A stretch of 6,673 nt of DNA from WJMT01 sp964445575 (GCA_964445575.1 CAYULB010000085.1:1-6673); one strand, 5' to 3'; shown: positions 1 through 6,659, numbered from the stretch's first letter. A program made the numbers and translations. The notes: generated by a model not told the origin, from the letters alone.

Positions 1-33
1 GAATTTCATCAAATTTACTACTTTTATTATCAT
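1..33 (-). CDS. possible start of a downstream gene, cut by the window edge
   Basis: An ATG at 33-31 opens a frame that runs 11 codons to the left edge (starting M-I-I-K-V-V-N-L). It lies 26 bp downstream of the reductase stop codon, on the same strand. A weak purine-rich stretch (AAAGAGAA) just precedes the ATG and could act as a ribosome binding site. Too little is visible to assign a family, and a frame this short is expected by chance, so this only marks a possible co-directional neighbour. Confidence 0.2.
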   Translation of the reverse strand, partial: MIIKVVNLMKF

Positions 34-59
34 TTTCTCTTTGGCGATATGCAAGCGCT

Positions 60-2180
60 TTAAAGGCTGCATGCAGATGGGTCAGGACATCCCCCGGAAT
101 ATTCTGAATCAGCACTGACATATTCTAGTTCTGTTTCTCCATCCCTTTTTCTGAGTATATGGCCGATATTCAGCACTTGTCTTTGCTTACTCCCGTATCT
201 GTAAACTGTGATTCCTTTGCATTTTAAACTGTGGGCGAGAAGGAGAATCTTTTTCACATCTTCAGAGGAAGCGTTAAGAGGCAGATTAACTGTTTTTGAG
301 ACCGCATTGTCTGTGAATCTTTGGAAAGCAGCCTGCATCTTAACGTGCCACTCAGGACTTATTTCCAGGGCCGTGAGAAATAATTTTTTTATGTCGTCAG
401 GAATCTCCTTTATTTTTTGGAGGGATCCTTTTTTGGCTATCTGATTCATGAGCTTTCTACTGTAAATTCCCCTCTCTTTAGCTAATTTTTCGAACAAATC
501 ATTGGTCTCCAGAAGTTTGGTTCCTTCCATAACATTTCTTATGAATACCACTGCAAAAAGAGGTTCGATTCCACTGGAACAGCCCGCAATCACACTGATA
601 GTGCCGGTGGGAGCGATAGAAGTCACTGTGGCATTCCTCATAGATCTGAAACCTTTTGTCTCCCAGAGGCTTCCCTCGAAATGAGGAAAAGATCCTCTTT
701 CTTCCCCTAGTTCAACTGATTTTTTACGGGCTTCTTCTGAGATGAATTTCATGGTTTTTTCCGCTGTTTCCACGGCCTTTTGAGAGCTATAAGGTAGGCC
801 CAGCTTGATCAGCATCTCAGCAAATCCCATGACTCCTAACCCAACTTTCCTGGAGGCCTTGGTGGTTTTTTCGATTTTACGAAGAGGATATTTACTGGCA
901 TCAATGACATTATCTAGAAAGTGTATTCCCGTTCCAATGACGCTTCTCATCTTCTGCCAATTTATTTCCTTTTTTTCTTCATCCACCATTTTCGATAGAT
1001 TGACAGACCCAAGATTACAGCTTTCATAGGGGAGCAACGGCACTTCACCACAGGGATTGGTGCATTCAATCCTTCCCAGCCGGGGAATTGCATTATTCCT
1101 GTTGACTTCATCCAGAAAACTGAGCCCTGGATCCCCGGTTTTCCAGGCTGAATTTGCAATCAAATCAAAAACATGTTTTGCAGGTAATTCATCCTGGGGG
1201 TCCCCTGTCCTTGGGTTTATTAATGGATAACTTTCATTAGCTCTGACCCTGTGCATAAAATCATCGGTCACTGCTATAGATAAGTTGAAATTAGCAAAAG
1301 CATTCTCTTCGCTTTTGGCGTTGATAAATTTAATAATATCTGGATGAGTGACGTCCAGAATGCCCATGTTCGCGCCTCTTCTCCTCCCCCCCTGTTTAAC
1401 CACATCGGTAGCCACATCAAATACCTTCATAAAAGACACAGGGCCTGAAGCGATCCCCTTTGTGGATTTGACTATGTCTCCACAAGGACGAAGCTTGGAA
1501 AAGGAGAATCCGGTCCCACCCCCAGATTGGTGAATCAGAGCCATGTGTTTTACCGAATCAAAAATACCTTCTATGGAATCCTCAACCGGGAGGACAAAAC
1601 ACGCTGAAAGCTGCCCTAAGGGAAGCCCTGCATTCATCAAGGTGGGAGAGTTAGGAATAAATTCCAAATTCAGCATAGCTTGATAAAACTCTTGCTCAAC
1701 TGCTGAAGTATCTTTCTTTCCGTAAAGCTTGTCTATTTGGACAATGGCATGAGCCACCCGTCTGAACATCTTCGCAGGAGTCTCTGTAATCTCTCCTTTC
1801 TCGTTCCTGGCCAGATATCTTTTTTTCAAAACTCTTAAAGCATTGATTCCCAGTTTTAGATCATCTTTAACCCCGATTAAATTTTTAGCATTCCGGATCT
1901 CTGAGTGTTTCTGCCTGTACAGAATATAGGCTTTAGCTGCATCTGAAAAATTATTTTCAATCAAAACCTCCTCTACCACATCCTGGATGTCTTCTATATG
2001 GACAACTCCAGAAGGATATTTCTTACTCAGAACTCTGACCACTTGGTCTGACAAGAACTGCGCTTGTTTTCCTTCTCTCCCTACGGCTGATAAGGCCTTC
2101 TCCAGGGCTTTTGTGATTTTTGTCTGGTCAAAATCAACCTTGAGCCCGTCTCTTTTATATATCTTATCAATTCCTGCCAT
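60..2180 (-). CDS. nrdJ: adenosylcobalamin-dependent (class II) ribonucleoside-diphosphate/triphosphate reductase
   Basis: Reduces ribonucleotides to deoxyribonucleotides in the cytoplasm, using a thiyl radical made from adenosylcobalamin, so it needs neither oxygen nor a radical-storing second subunit. The 706 residues begin with an ATP-cone allosteric domain (about 4-95, K-I-Y-K-R-D-G start) and continue as the ten-stranded barrel. Visible catalytic residues are C194 and C388 (substrate-reducing pair), the N375-P-C377-G-E379 motif with C377 as the radical cysteine, and the phosphate-binding P524-T-G-T-I-S. C388 lies 11 residues after C377, the spacing known in Thermotoga NrdJ. The tail ends G-G-C698-P-D-P-S-A-C704-S-L, a likely redox shuttle pair. 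The start fits the ATP-cone N-terminus, with GAGGA about 10 nt upstream. No NrdR-box pair or cobalamin riboswitch was recognised in the 175 bp upstream. It appears complete, with no intein or frameshift. Substrate level (di- or triphosphate) cannot be told from sequence. Confidence 0.96.
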   Translation of the reverse strand: MAGIDKIYKRDGLKVDFDQTKITKALEKALSAVGREGKQAQFLSDQVVRVLSKKYPSGVVHIEDIQDVVEEVLIENNFSDAAKAYILYRQKHSEIRNAKNLIGVKDDLKLGINALRVLKKRYLARNEKGEITETPAKMFRRVAHAIVQIDKLYGKKDTSAVEQEFYQAMLNLEFIPNSPTLMNAGLPLGQLSACFVLPVEDSIEGIFDSVKHMALIHQSGGGTGFSFSKLRPCGDIVKSTKGIASGPVSFMKVFDVATDVVKQGGRRRGANMGILDVTHPDIIKFINAKSEENAFANFNLSIAVTDDFMHRVRANESYPLINPRTGDPQDELPAKHVFDLIANSAWKTGDPGLSFLDEVNRNNAIPRLGRIECTNPCGEVPLLPYESCNLGSVNLSKMVDEEKKEINWQKMRSVIGTGIHFLDNVIDASKYPLRKIEKTTKASRKVGLGVMGFAEMLIKLGLPYSSQKAVETAEKTMKFISEEARKKSVELGEERGSFPHFEGSLWETKGFRSMRNATVTSIAPTGTISVIAGCSSGIEPLFAVVFIRNVMEGTKLLETNDLFEKLAKERGIYSRKLMNQIAKKGSLQKIKEIPDDIKKLFLTALEISPEWHVKMQAAFQRFTDNAVSKTVNLPLNASSEDVKKILLLAHSLKCKGITVYRYGSKQRQVLNIGHILRKRDGETELEYVSADSEYSGGCPDPSACSL

Positions 2181-2355
2181 TTCCTTTTAATCCTCGGATT
2201 CCCCTATCTCTAAGTCACCATCGACACCCATCCAGTCCTGCCAAACCATTGAGGGCCTGTCTTTAAACATAGAGACCTATGAGATGGAAGATTCTTCCAA
2301 AGCAATTGATGGTCTTGAGAGGCTTAAACAGAATATTTCAAAAAAACAAAATTCC
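2181..2355. other. 175-bp gap between the anchored-protein gene and the reductase gene
   Basis: This spacer would hold any dedicated reductase control region. A perfect 15-bp dyad with 7-bp arms (TGGAAGA-T-TCTTCCA) lies at 2285-2299, but no T-tract follows it on either strand, so it is not an intrinsic terminator; it could be an operator or chance. On the minus strand a T-rich run just after the upstream stop (about 2348-2342) lacks an adjacent stable hairpin. No convincing -35/-10 pair for the reductase was found. Readthrough from the kinase operon is therefore possible but unproven. Confidence 0.4.
2187..2270 (-). CDS. possible 27-residue leader peptide before the reductase
   Basis: An ATG at 2270-2268 opens a 27-codon frame (starting M-F-K-D-R-P-S-M, ending E-I-G-E-S-E-D) that stops with TAA at 2189-2187, 6 bp before the reductase ATG. 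The reductase's likely ribosome binding site (GAGGA, 2195-2191) falls inside its last codons, an arrangement that would allow translational coupling. Against it, there is no good ribosome binding site before this ATG, the peptide resembles no family I know, and a frame of this size can arise by chance. A longer plus-strand frame (2191-2388) overlaps it, so coding evidence is ambiguous. Confidence 0.2.
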   Translation of the reverse strand: MFKDRPSMVWQDWMGVDGDLEIGESED

Positions 2356-2955
2356 TCACCATTCACAAATATTTCTGTGGGGACATGAAAAAGACCCTGA
2401 TCCTGATTGGTTGATTCCCTTCTCTTCTTCCACTAAGCGGTATTTGAATATGACATGAGCCATCATATCTATCTCACTCTTCTCATTTTCTACCAGGATA
2501 TATTTTTTTTCAGAGATTTGATCCACAAATACATGCCGGATTTCAAACACCAGCTTTCTGTTAGGATATCTTTTAAAGAATTCTGAAATCTCGTTTCCTG
2601 AAATCAGATTCATAATCTCTGAATCATCTTCCATTCGAGCTCCCAATTTTGCCAAAATTTGACCCGCTTCGCTGTAATTCTCTTCCAATTGTGTTTTTAA
2701 CTTGAGGAGATGATTTGATAATGACTTTTTGGGATTGGTTTTCCAATCTTTTGACAACAGGTAATCCTCGGCATTAGATGAGAAAACCGTTTTCGCCGTT
2801 ATTCCATCTTCTTTTGAAATCTCACCCTCTTCAGTTTGAGCTTTTACAACCGGTCCTTCCTCTTCCTCAGCCATCTCTCGTTTAGACGAACATAACATCA
2901 AAGCAAACACACAAAAAACAATCACTAAAAAAACTAACAAACTTTTTGCTCTCAT
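2356..2955 (-). CDS. hypothetical membrane-anchored or lipoprotein-like secreted protein
   Basis: I do not recognise the family. The 199 residues start with a short basic segment (M-R-A-K) and a strongly hydrophobic stretch (about 5-21), then C22-S-S. This resembles a lipoprotein signal, but the lipobox (L-M-L-C) has leucine at -1 rather than G, A or S, so it may instead be an uncleaved anchor. A run of four or more glutamates and a charged linker follow (about 26-60). The folded part (about 75-175) has helices followed by alternating hydrophobic strands, loosely like an NTF2/SnoaL-type fold; that is a guess. The tail has a C191-X5-C197 pair after a Gly/Ser-rich segment. AGGAGG at 2966-2961 with a 5-nt spacer fixes the start. 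It lies 43 bp after the kinase gene and is probably co-transcribed, suggesting an envelope partner of the kinase. Confidence 0.8.
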   Translation of the reverse strand: MRAKSLLVFLVIVFCVFALMLCSSKREMAEEEEGPVVKAQTEEGEISKEDGITAKTVFSSNAEDYLLSKDWKTNPKKSLSNHLLKLKTQLEENYSEAGQILAKLGARMEDDSEIMNLISGNEISEFFKRYPNRKLVFEIRHVFVDQISEKKYILVENEKSEIDMMAHVIFKYRLVEEEKGINQSGSGSFSCPHRNICEW

Positions 2956-2960
2956 AACAC

Positions 2961-2966
2961 CCTCCT
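2961..2966 (-). promoter_or_regulatory. ribosome binding site of the anchored-protein gene
   Basis: Perfect AGGAGG on the minus strand, 5 nt before the ATG at 2955. It supports that start codon and shows the gene has its own translation initiation, although the short 43-bp distance suggests it shares a transcript with the kinase. Confidence 0.85.
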
Positions 2967-2998
2967 ATTAAAATTATAACTATCCATTGACTCCCCAT

Positions 2999-5395
2999 TC
3001 ATAAATCACTGTATCTTTTCCTGATTTGATGGTATGTCTTTTTGGTTTGTTCTAATATTTCTATAAATCTTGGGTCACTGTGCAGATTGTTGTAGCCGGG
3101 ATTATCATGGAGAATGGGAAAAGAATACAGGTAGCGCTGTTCTGTTTGGAATCCAAAGGCAATCCCCAATTTAATATTATCCACAGCTTCATCTCTCATT
3201 CCTAGAAGGGAATAAATGCAGGTAATTGGAACTATGTATGTTTTTTTGACGTTTTTTATCTGTTCTAAAGCCAGGTCTGACTGCCCTCTCTTAGCATACA
3301 AAAGTGCCTTATAAACCCTTAAAGAAGACTCCCCCACATCCGGCTCCCGTTTTTCAGCTTCCTCAATTTCTTTTTGGGCTTGAGCGAATTGTCCCATCAT
3401 GATGAGATTTTGGGCATAAAGGAGGTGAATTTGGGGATTTGCCTTTTCTATTTCATATCTCTCCTCTATGGTTTTGGCTCCCTCTTCAAACTCGCCTACA
3501 TACCAGTGGCACAAGGCTTTGAATAAGTAGGCTCTCAGATAAGAAGGCTCATTCCGAATGGCCCTTGAAAAAAGATGGATGGCTTGTCTGTAAAGACCTA
3601 TACTGGCCAGGAATGAACCAGCGTCCGTAATAACCAAAGAATCTGACGGGCCAATTTGCAGTGCTTTCTTGAAACTTTTATAGGCCTTATCCAAATCTTC
3701 CATGTAAAAATAAACCCAACCCAATGATAGATTTGTTTCTGCCAAATCAGGATTCAAATCATGGGCTTTTTCAAAAAATTCCAGCATTTGAACTAAATTT
3801 TCTCTCTGTTTGGTCTCAACATAACATGCCTCATAAACCGCTCCTTTTCCCCAGTAAGCCAGTGCAAAATAGGGATCTATTTGGAGAGCTTGGTCGAATT
3901 TTCCCAATACTTCAGAAAACCACTCATCAAGGCTCGGAAAATGGCTTCTCTTTTCCAACAGGTTCATTCCTTCCTGATAGAGCAAAGAAGCTTCTAATTT
4001 CTCACTCTCCCTTCTTTTTGCTGTGATCAGACCGCTTTCCGTAAAATACATCCCCAGGTCTCCCATCACCTTTTTGGATATCTCATCCTGAATTACAGAA
4101 TAATCCTCCAGTTTCGATTCATGGGAATAAACTTCTAAACAACTTCCGTTTTCAGCAGATATGAGTTCTGAATAAATTCCGATTCTTTTCGTCTTGTGCT
4201 GAACTTTTGTAGAAAGAATATAATCAATCTTTAAATCATTCTTAATCTTTTTGATATCATAAAGAGGACCCTTATATTTTTCTACAGACGCAAAGGGAAC
4301 GACTCTCAGTTCTGGACTCAGCTCCAAAAGACGGTGGATCACTCCTTTAGTCAGCAAGAAACACAAAACCTCATCAGCTTTTTCGGAAGCCAGGTTTTCA
4401 AAAGGCAGAACAGCAATGGATTTTTTTAATTTGTTAGAAGGTCCCCACCAATTGAATACAAAGTAGCTGACAACCAATACAAAAAACGCAGCGGCCAGAA
4501 TCCCCGGAACCATGAATTTTTTGAGCGGCTGAGTTTGACTTTCTCTCTCGGGTTTTTTGGTGGTCCAAACAGAATCACTTTTTATCTTTTTCCTCAACCT
4601 CATCAAATCGGTTTTCAATGAGCCTATCTCCTGATAACGCTGAGCAGGATTCTTATAAAGGCATTTCCTTACTATCATTTCCAATTCCATGGGTATATCT
4701 CTTCTTAACTCAGGAAGAGGATTAGGCTCTTCGTTAAGAATAGCATGTAAAACCAATGGTTCATGAGTGCCCTCAAAAGGAAGTTTTCCTGAGAGCATTT
4801 CATACAAAACCACGCCAAAAGACCAAATATCCGTGCGGCAGTCAATCTCTCCTCCTAATGCCTGCTCAGGGGACATATAGGAAACAGTGCCTTTTATCGC
4901 CTTGGTCTCTGATAACCCTGTATCTCCGGAAATCTTTGCCAGACCAAAATCCATAATCTTTACCTGATTTTTCGAGGTTACAATGATGTTTGAACTCTTT
5001 ATATCTCTATGAATAATGCCCTTTTCATGCGCTTCCTGCAGGCCCTCTGCAATTTGAACGGCAAAATCCAGAGCTTTGCCCAGTTCCATAGGCTTTTTTT
5101 TTGATAGTGCCCTCAGGTCTATTCCTTCAATATATTCCATGACAATAAATGCACTCTCCCCTTGTTCTTCAATTTCATAAACCGTGCAAATGTTGGGATG
5201 ATTGATAGCAGCAGCTGCTTGGGCTTCGTTTATAAAGCGCTCTAAATTTCTTTTTTTCTTGATATGGCTGGGAAGAATAAACTTTAGGGCCACCAGGCGG
5301 TTGAGCTTAACATCACGGGCTTTATACACCACCCCCATTCCCCCCGAACCCAACTCTTCTAAAATTTTGTAATGAGAGACTTGTTGTCCAATCAT
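2999..5395 (-). CDS. transmembrane Ser/Thr protein kinase with TolB/FlgO-like and TPR domains
   Basis: Hanks-type kinase anchored in the inner membrane. The cytoplasmic kinase domain (about 9-270) is intact: glycine loop G16-S-G-G-M-G, ATP lysine K38, alpha-C glutamate E57, catalytic H129-R-D131 with K133 and N136, D149-F-G, S175-P-E177, D189 and the late arginine R253. A linker leads to one membrane helix (about 293-315). The remainder lies on the other side, probably periplasmic: a domain starting S326-I-A-V-L-P-F-E-N-L (to about 447) like the TolB/FlgO-type domain of CadC-like and adenylate cyclase proteins, then tetratricopeptide repeats (about 468-715). The C-terminus (N-P-G-Y-N-N-L-H-S-D-P-R-F) is the usual ending of such proteins. 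The start gives the typical H-Y-K-I-L-E-E-L-G opening 8 residues in, and no upstream in-frame start exists before a stop; only a distant AAGGGA (15 nt) precedes it. A sigma70-like promoter lies upstream. The signal and substrates are unknown. Confidence 0.93.
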   Translation of the reverse strand: MIGQQVSHYKILEELGSGGMGVVYKARDVKLNRLVALKFILPSHIKKKRNLERFINEAQAAAAINHPNICTVYEIEEQGESAFIVMEYIEGIDLRALSKKKPMELGKALDFAVQIAEGLQEAHEKGIIHRDIKSSNIIVTSKNQVKIMDFGLAKISGDTGLSETKAIKGTVSYMSPEQALGGEIDCRTDIWSFGVVLYEMLSGKLPFEGTHEPLVLHAILNEEPNPLPELRRDIPMELEMIVRKCLYKNPAQRYQEIGSLKTDLMRLRKKIKSDSVWTTKKPERESQTQPLKKFMVPGILAAAFFVLVVSYFVFNWWGPSNKLKKSIAVLPFENLASEKADEVLCFLLTKGVIHRLLELSPELRVVPFASVEKYKGPLYDIKKIKNDLKIDYILSTKVQHKTKRIGIYSELISAENGSCLEVYSHESKLEDYSVIQDEISKKVMGDLGMYFTESGLITAKRRESEKLEASLLYQEGMNLLEKRSHFPSLDEWFSEVLGKFDQALQIDPYFALAYWGKGAVYEACYVETKQRENLVQMLEFFEKAHDLNPDLAETNLSLGWVYFYMEDLDKAYKSFKKALQIGPSDSLVITDAGSFLASIGLYRQAIHLFSRAIRNEPSYLRAYLFKALCHWYVGEFEEGAKTIEERYEIEKANPQIHLLYAQNLIMMGQFAQAQKEIEEAEKREPDVGESSLRVYKALLYAKRGQSDLALEQIKNVKKTYIVPITCIYSLLGMRDEAVDNIKLGIAFGFQTEQRYLYSFPILHDNPGYNNLHSDPRFIEILEQTKKTYHQIRKRYSDL

Positions 5396-5457
5396 GATAA
5401 CAGAATATTTTCCCTTAATTTGGAATAAAACCTGCTTATTTCCCGCAAGATATTTTT

Positions 5458-5486
5458 CTTATATCAAAGCTTTCTTCCAAAGTCAA
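5458..5486 (-). promoter_or_regulatory. sigma70-type promoter of the kinase operon
   Basis: On the minus strand TTGACT (5486-5481) is followed by a 17-bp spacer and TATAAG (5463-5458). Each hexamer matches the consensus at 5 of 6 positions and the spacing is ideal. Transcription would begin near 5451, giving an untranslated leader of about 55 nt before the kinase ATG. The palindrome AAAGCTTT sits inside the spacer. This is the best promoter match seen in the window; use in the cell is inferred. Confidence 0.65.
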
Positions 5487-5714
5487 TGTCTATCTCCCTA
5501 TCCTATAACCACCAAAATTCTCTATTTGACTCGCTTGTGATCAATAAAAATCAGAACTATTTGCTGGCTCATCCGTCTTTTGTGATAGGATAAAATGCGG
5601 ATGGAGAATGTGGTGACGCTTGATTTTGAAGTCCAGTCAAACTCTTTCTTTTCAATCCATAAGCGCTCTCATACTCATAATACAAAATGCGGTTATGCTC
5701 TTTTTATCTCCAAT

Positions 5715-5720
5715 TATAAT
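5715..5720 (+). promoter_or_regulatory. possible -10 element of the zinc-ribbon membrane protein gene
   Basis: A perfect TATAAT lies about 80 bp before the ATG at 5800. No -35 with more than about two matches sits at 15-19 bp upstream, and there is no TGn extension. If used, it would need an activator or an alternative sigma factor, or may be chance in AT-rich DNA. The leader would be about 70 nt. Confidence 0.3.
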
Positions 5721-5786
5721 CCACAGATTTAAGGCGAAACAAAATTCAGGCAGCAATGCCTTGGCAACATAAATATAAGCACAAAC

Positions 5787-5793
5787 AAGGAGG
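5787..5793 (+). promoter_or_regulatory. ribosome binding site of the zinc-ribbon gene
   Basis: AAGGAGG with a 6-nt spacer before the ATG at 5800. It settles the start codon and the reading frame of the rightward gene against two overlapping frames that lack such a site. Confidence 0.85.
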
Positions 5794-5799
5794 CTTGTT

Positions 5800-6351
5800 A
5801 TGGCAAGTTCAACTGGAAAAACAATAGGGCTGATCCTTTTAGCCGCTCTATTAATTTTATTGGTGGTCCGTATATTCCCATTCTTCTTAATGCCTTTAGG
5901 AATTTTTGTTCACACTTTCAAGTCAATCCCTATGCCCAACTTAAACGGCATTGAATACGGTCCGTTCGGTTTTCTCCATTTCTCTCCCATTTCAATCGCT
6001 TCCCTGATTATGCTGGTCATCTGGATTTTTGTCATAGTCTGGGTTTACAGAGATGCAGAAAGAAGAGGGATGAACGGCATACTGTGGGCTCTGCTGGTCT
6101 TTATTGGAAATCTAATCGGACTTCTGATTTATCTGATTGTTCGCTCCGACATCATTTCCAGAGAAAAAGAGAGCCCAGAGATCACCCCCCCCAAACCCTG
6201 TCCCAACTGCAGCGAACCCGTGGCAGAACACTTTATTTTTTGTCCCAACTGCGGAACCAGGCTGCAGCCCGTATGTCCAAAATGCACCAGACGCGTTGAA
6301 AGTAACTGGCAGGTCTGCCCTAGCTGCGGAGCAAAACTAAAAGAGGGTTAA
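5800..6351 (+). CDS. membrane protein with C-terminal double zinc ribbon
   Basis: The 183 residues hold three hydrophobic segments (about 8-37, 64-83 and 92-115) and a cytoplasmic tail. After the second helix the sequence Y83-R-D-A-E-R-R-G-M-N-G-I-L-W leads into a third helix ending I-Y-L-I-V-R. This signature recurs in small bacterial membrane proteins related to the PLDc_N type and often ends in zinc ribbons. The tail carries four CxxC knuckles at C134/C137, C148/C151, C159/C162 and C173/C176, forming two zinc-binding sites of the double-zinc-ribbon (DZR) type. Length and ends look complete. Such proteins usually have no known enzymatic role; the ribbons may bind protein or nucleic acid, or only stabilise the tail. 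It stands alone on the plus strand, divergent from the kinase and convergent with the ferritin-like gene. Its exact function is unknown. Confidence 0.85.
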   Translation: MASSTGKTIGLILLAALLILLVVRIFPFFLMPLGIFVHTFKSIPMPNLNGIEYGPFGFLHFSPISIASLIMLVIWIFVIVWVYRDAERRGMNGILWALLVFIGNLIGLLIYLIVRSDIISREKESPEITPPKPCPNCSEPVAEHFIFCPNCGTRLQPVCPKCTRRVESNWQVCPSCGAKLKEG

Positions 6352-6372
6352 ATAAATGTTTATTCCTCTTTT
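6339..6372. terminator. putative bidirectional terminator between convergent genes
   Basis: AAAAGAGG (6339-6346) pairs perfectly with CCTCTTTT (6365-6372), and inside it AATAAA (6351-6356) can pair with TTTATT (6359-6364), leaving GTTA bulged on one side. T-rich tracts follow on both strands, as expected for convergent intrinsic termination. The dyad spans both stop codons (6349-6351 and 6360-6362), so it includes the last codons of both genes. The stem has few G-C pairs and would be only moderately stable. Confidence 0.5.
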
Positions 6373-6653
6373 TCTTCAATTTCAGTTATGGGAGCGGTTT
6401 TAAAAAGATATGTTTCTAATTCTTCATCTAGATCAGGGAATCGTCTGCGAAGCCATTCCAAAAGCATAGCTGCATGCTCCATCTCTTCATTCCTGTTGTG
6501 GATGAGTATCTTTTTAAGCTCTTCATCCTGGGCCACATCTGCCCTCTGATTATACCAGTCAACAGCCTCTAATTCTTCAATCAAACTGGTCAAAGCTCTG
6601 TGTGTGGCTTTGGCTTCTTTGGATAAACCGGACTCATGATAAACCGTGCTCAT
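6360..6653 (-). CDS. encapsulated-ferritin-like (EncFtn family) iron protein, core only
   Basis: EncFtn proteins are two-helix ferritin-like proteins that form ring-shaped assemblies, with iron-oxidising sites built between subunits, and normally sit inside encapsulin shells where they help store iron. This 97-residue protein matches the family core: E26-E-L-E-A-V-D-W33-Y34 and H52-N-R-N-E-E57-M-E-H60. By comparison with Rhodospirillum rubrum EncFtn, E27, E57 and H60 correspond to the metal ligands E32, E62 and H65, and W33 to W38. The core ends in the family-typical T-Y-L-F-K-T-A-P-I-T-E-I-E, followed by only a few acidic residues. The longer C-terminal extension and encapsulin-targeting peptide of cargo members are absent, and no frame after the stop restores one. 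No encapsulin gene follows, since the downstream gene is convergent. AAGGAGG with a 6-nt spacer fixes the start. A general ferritin-like or rubrerythrin-like label is the fallback. Confidence 0.88.
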   Translation of the reverse strand: MSTVYHESGLSKEAKATHRALTSLIEELEAVDWYNQRADVAQDEELKKILIHNRNEEMEHAAMLLEWLRRRFPDLDEELETYLFKTAPITEIEEKEE

Positions 6654-6659
6654 ATTTAG

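Larger units (their letters stand above)
5396..5799. other. 404-bp divergent intergenic region
   Basis: It separates the leftward kinase gene from the rightward zinc-ribbon gene and probably holds both promoters. The kinase promoter at 5458-5486 is strong. A perfect TATAAT at 5715-5720 may serve the rightward gene. An 8-bp palindrome (AAAGCTTT, 5466-5473) lies between the kinase -35 and -10 and could be an operator, though this is weak. A 45-codon rightward frame (5595-5732) has only a weak AGGA before its ATG and is judged non-coding. No tRNA, riboswitch or repeat array was recognised. Confidence 0.5.

Noticed and set aside
2285..2299. Perfect 15-bp dyad TGGAAGA-T-TCTTCCA as a terminator
   Set aside because: There is no T-tract on either side and the loop is too small for a stable intrinsic terminator; at most it is an operator.
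2181..2355. Cobalamin riboswitch expected upstream of a B12-dependent enzyme
   Set aside because: The gap is short and shows no B12-box-like GCCACTG or the accompanying conserved segments. A covariance-model scan would settle it.
2284..2388. Rightward 34-codon frame starting at an ATG within a longer open stretch (2191-2388), overlapping the end of the anchored-protein gene
   Set aside because: It has no ribosome binding site, opposes both neighbouring genes, overlaps a real coding end and has no recognisable family.
2271..2420. A frameshift near the purine-rich run around 2405-2420 could give the anchored protein a different C-terminus (about 45 residues ending at a TAG near 2277)
   Set aside because: The existing frame ends cleanly, the alternative needs an indel, and an open stretch of this length is expected by chance. 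Homologue comparison would be decisive: support would be homologues matching the shifted frame.
5526..5531. Rightward TTGACT as a -35 box for the zinc-ribbon gene
   Set aside because: No -10-like hexamer lies 15-19 bp downstream.
5595..5732. Rightward 45-codon frame (M-R-M-E-N-V-V start) in the divergent intergenic region
   Set aside because: Only a weak AGGA precedes the ATG, the composition does not look protein-like, and it overlaps the candidate TATAAT of the real downstream gene.
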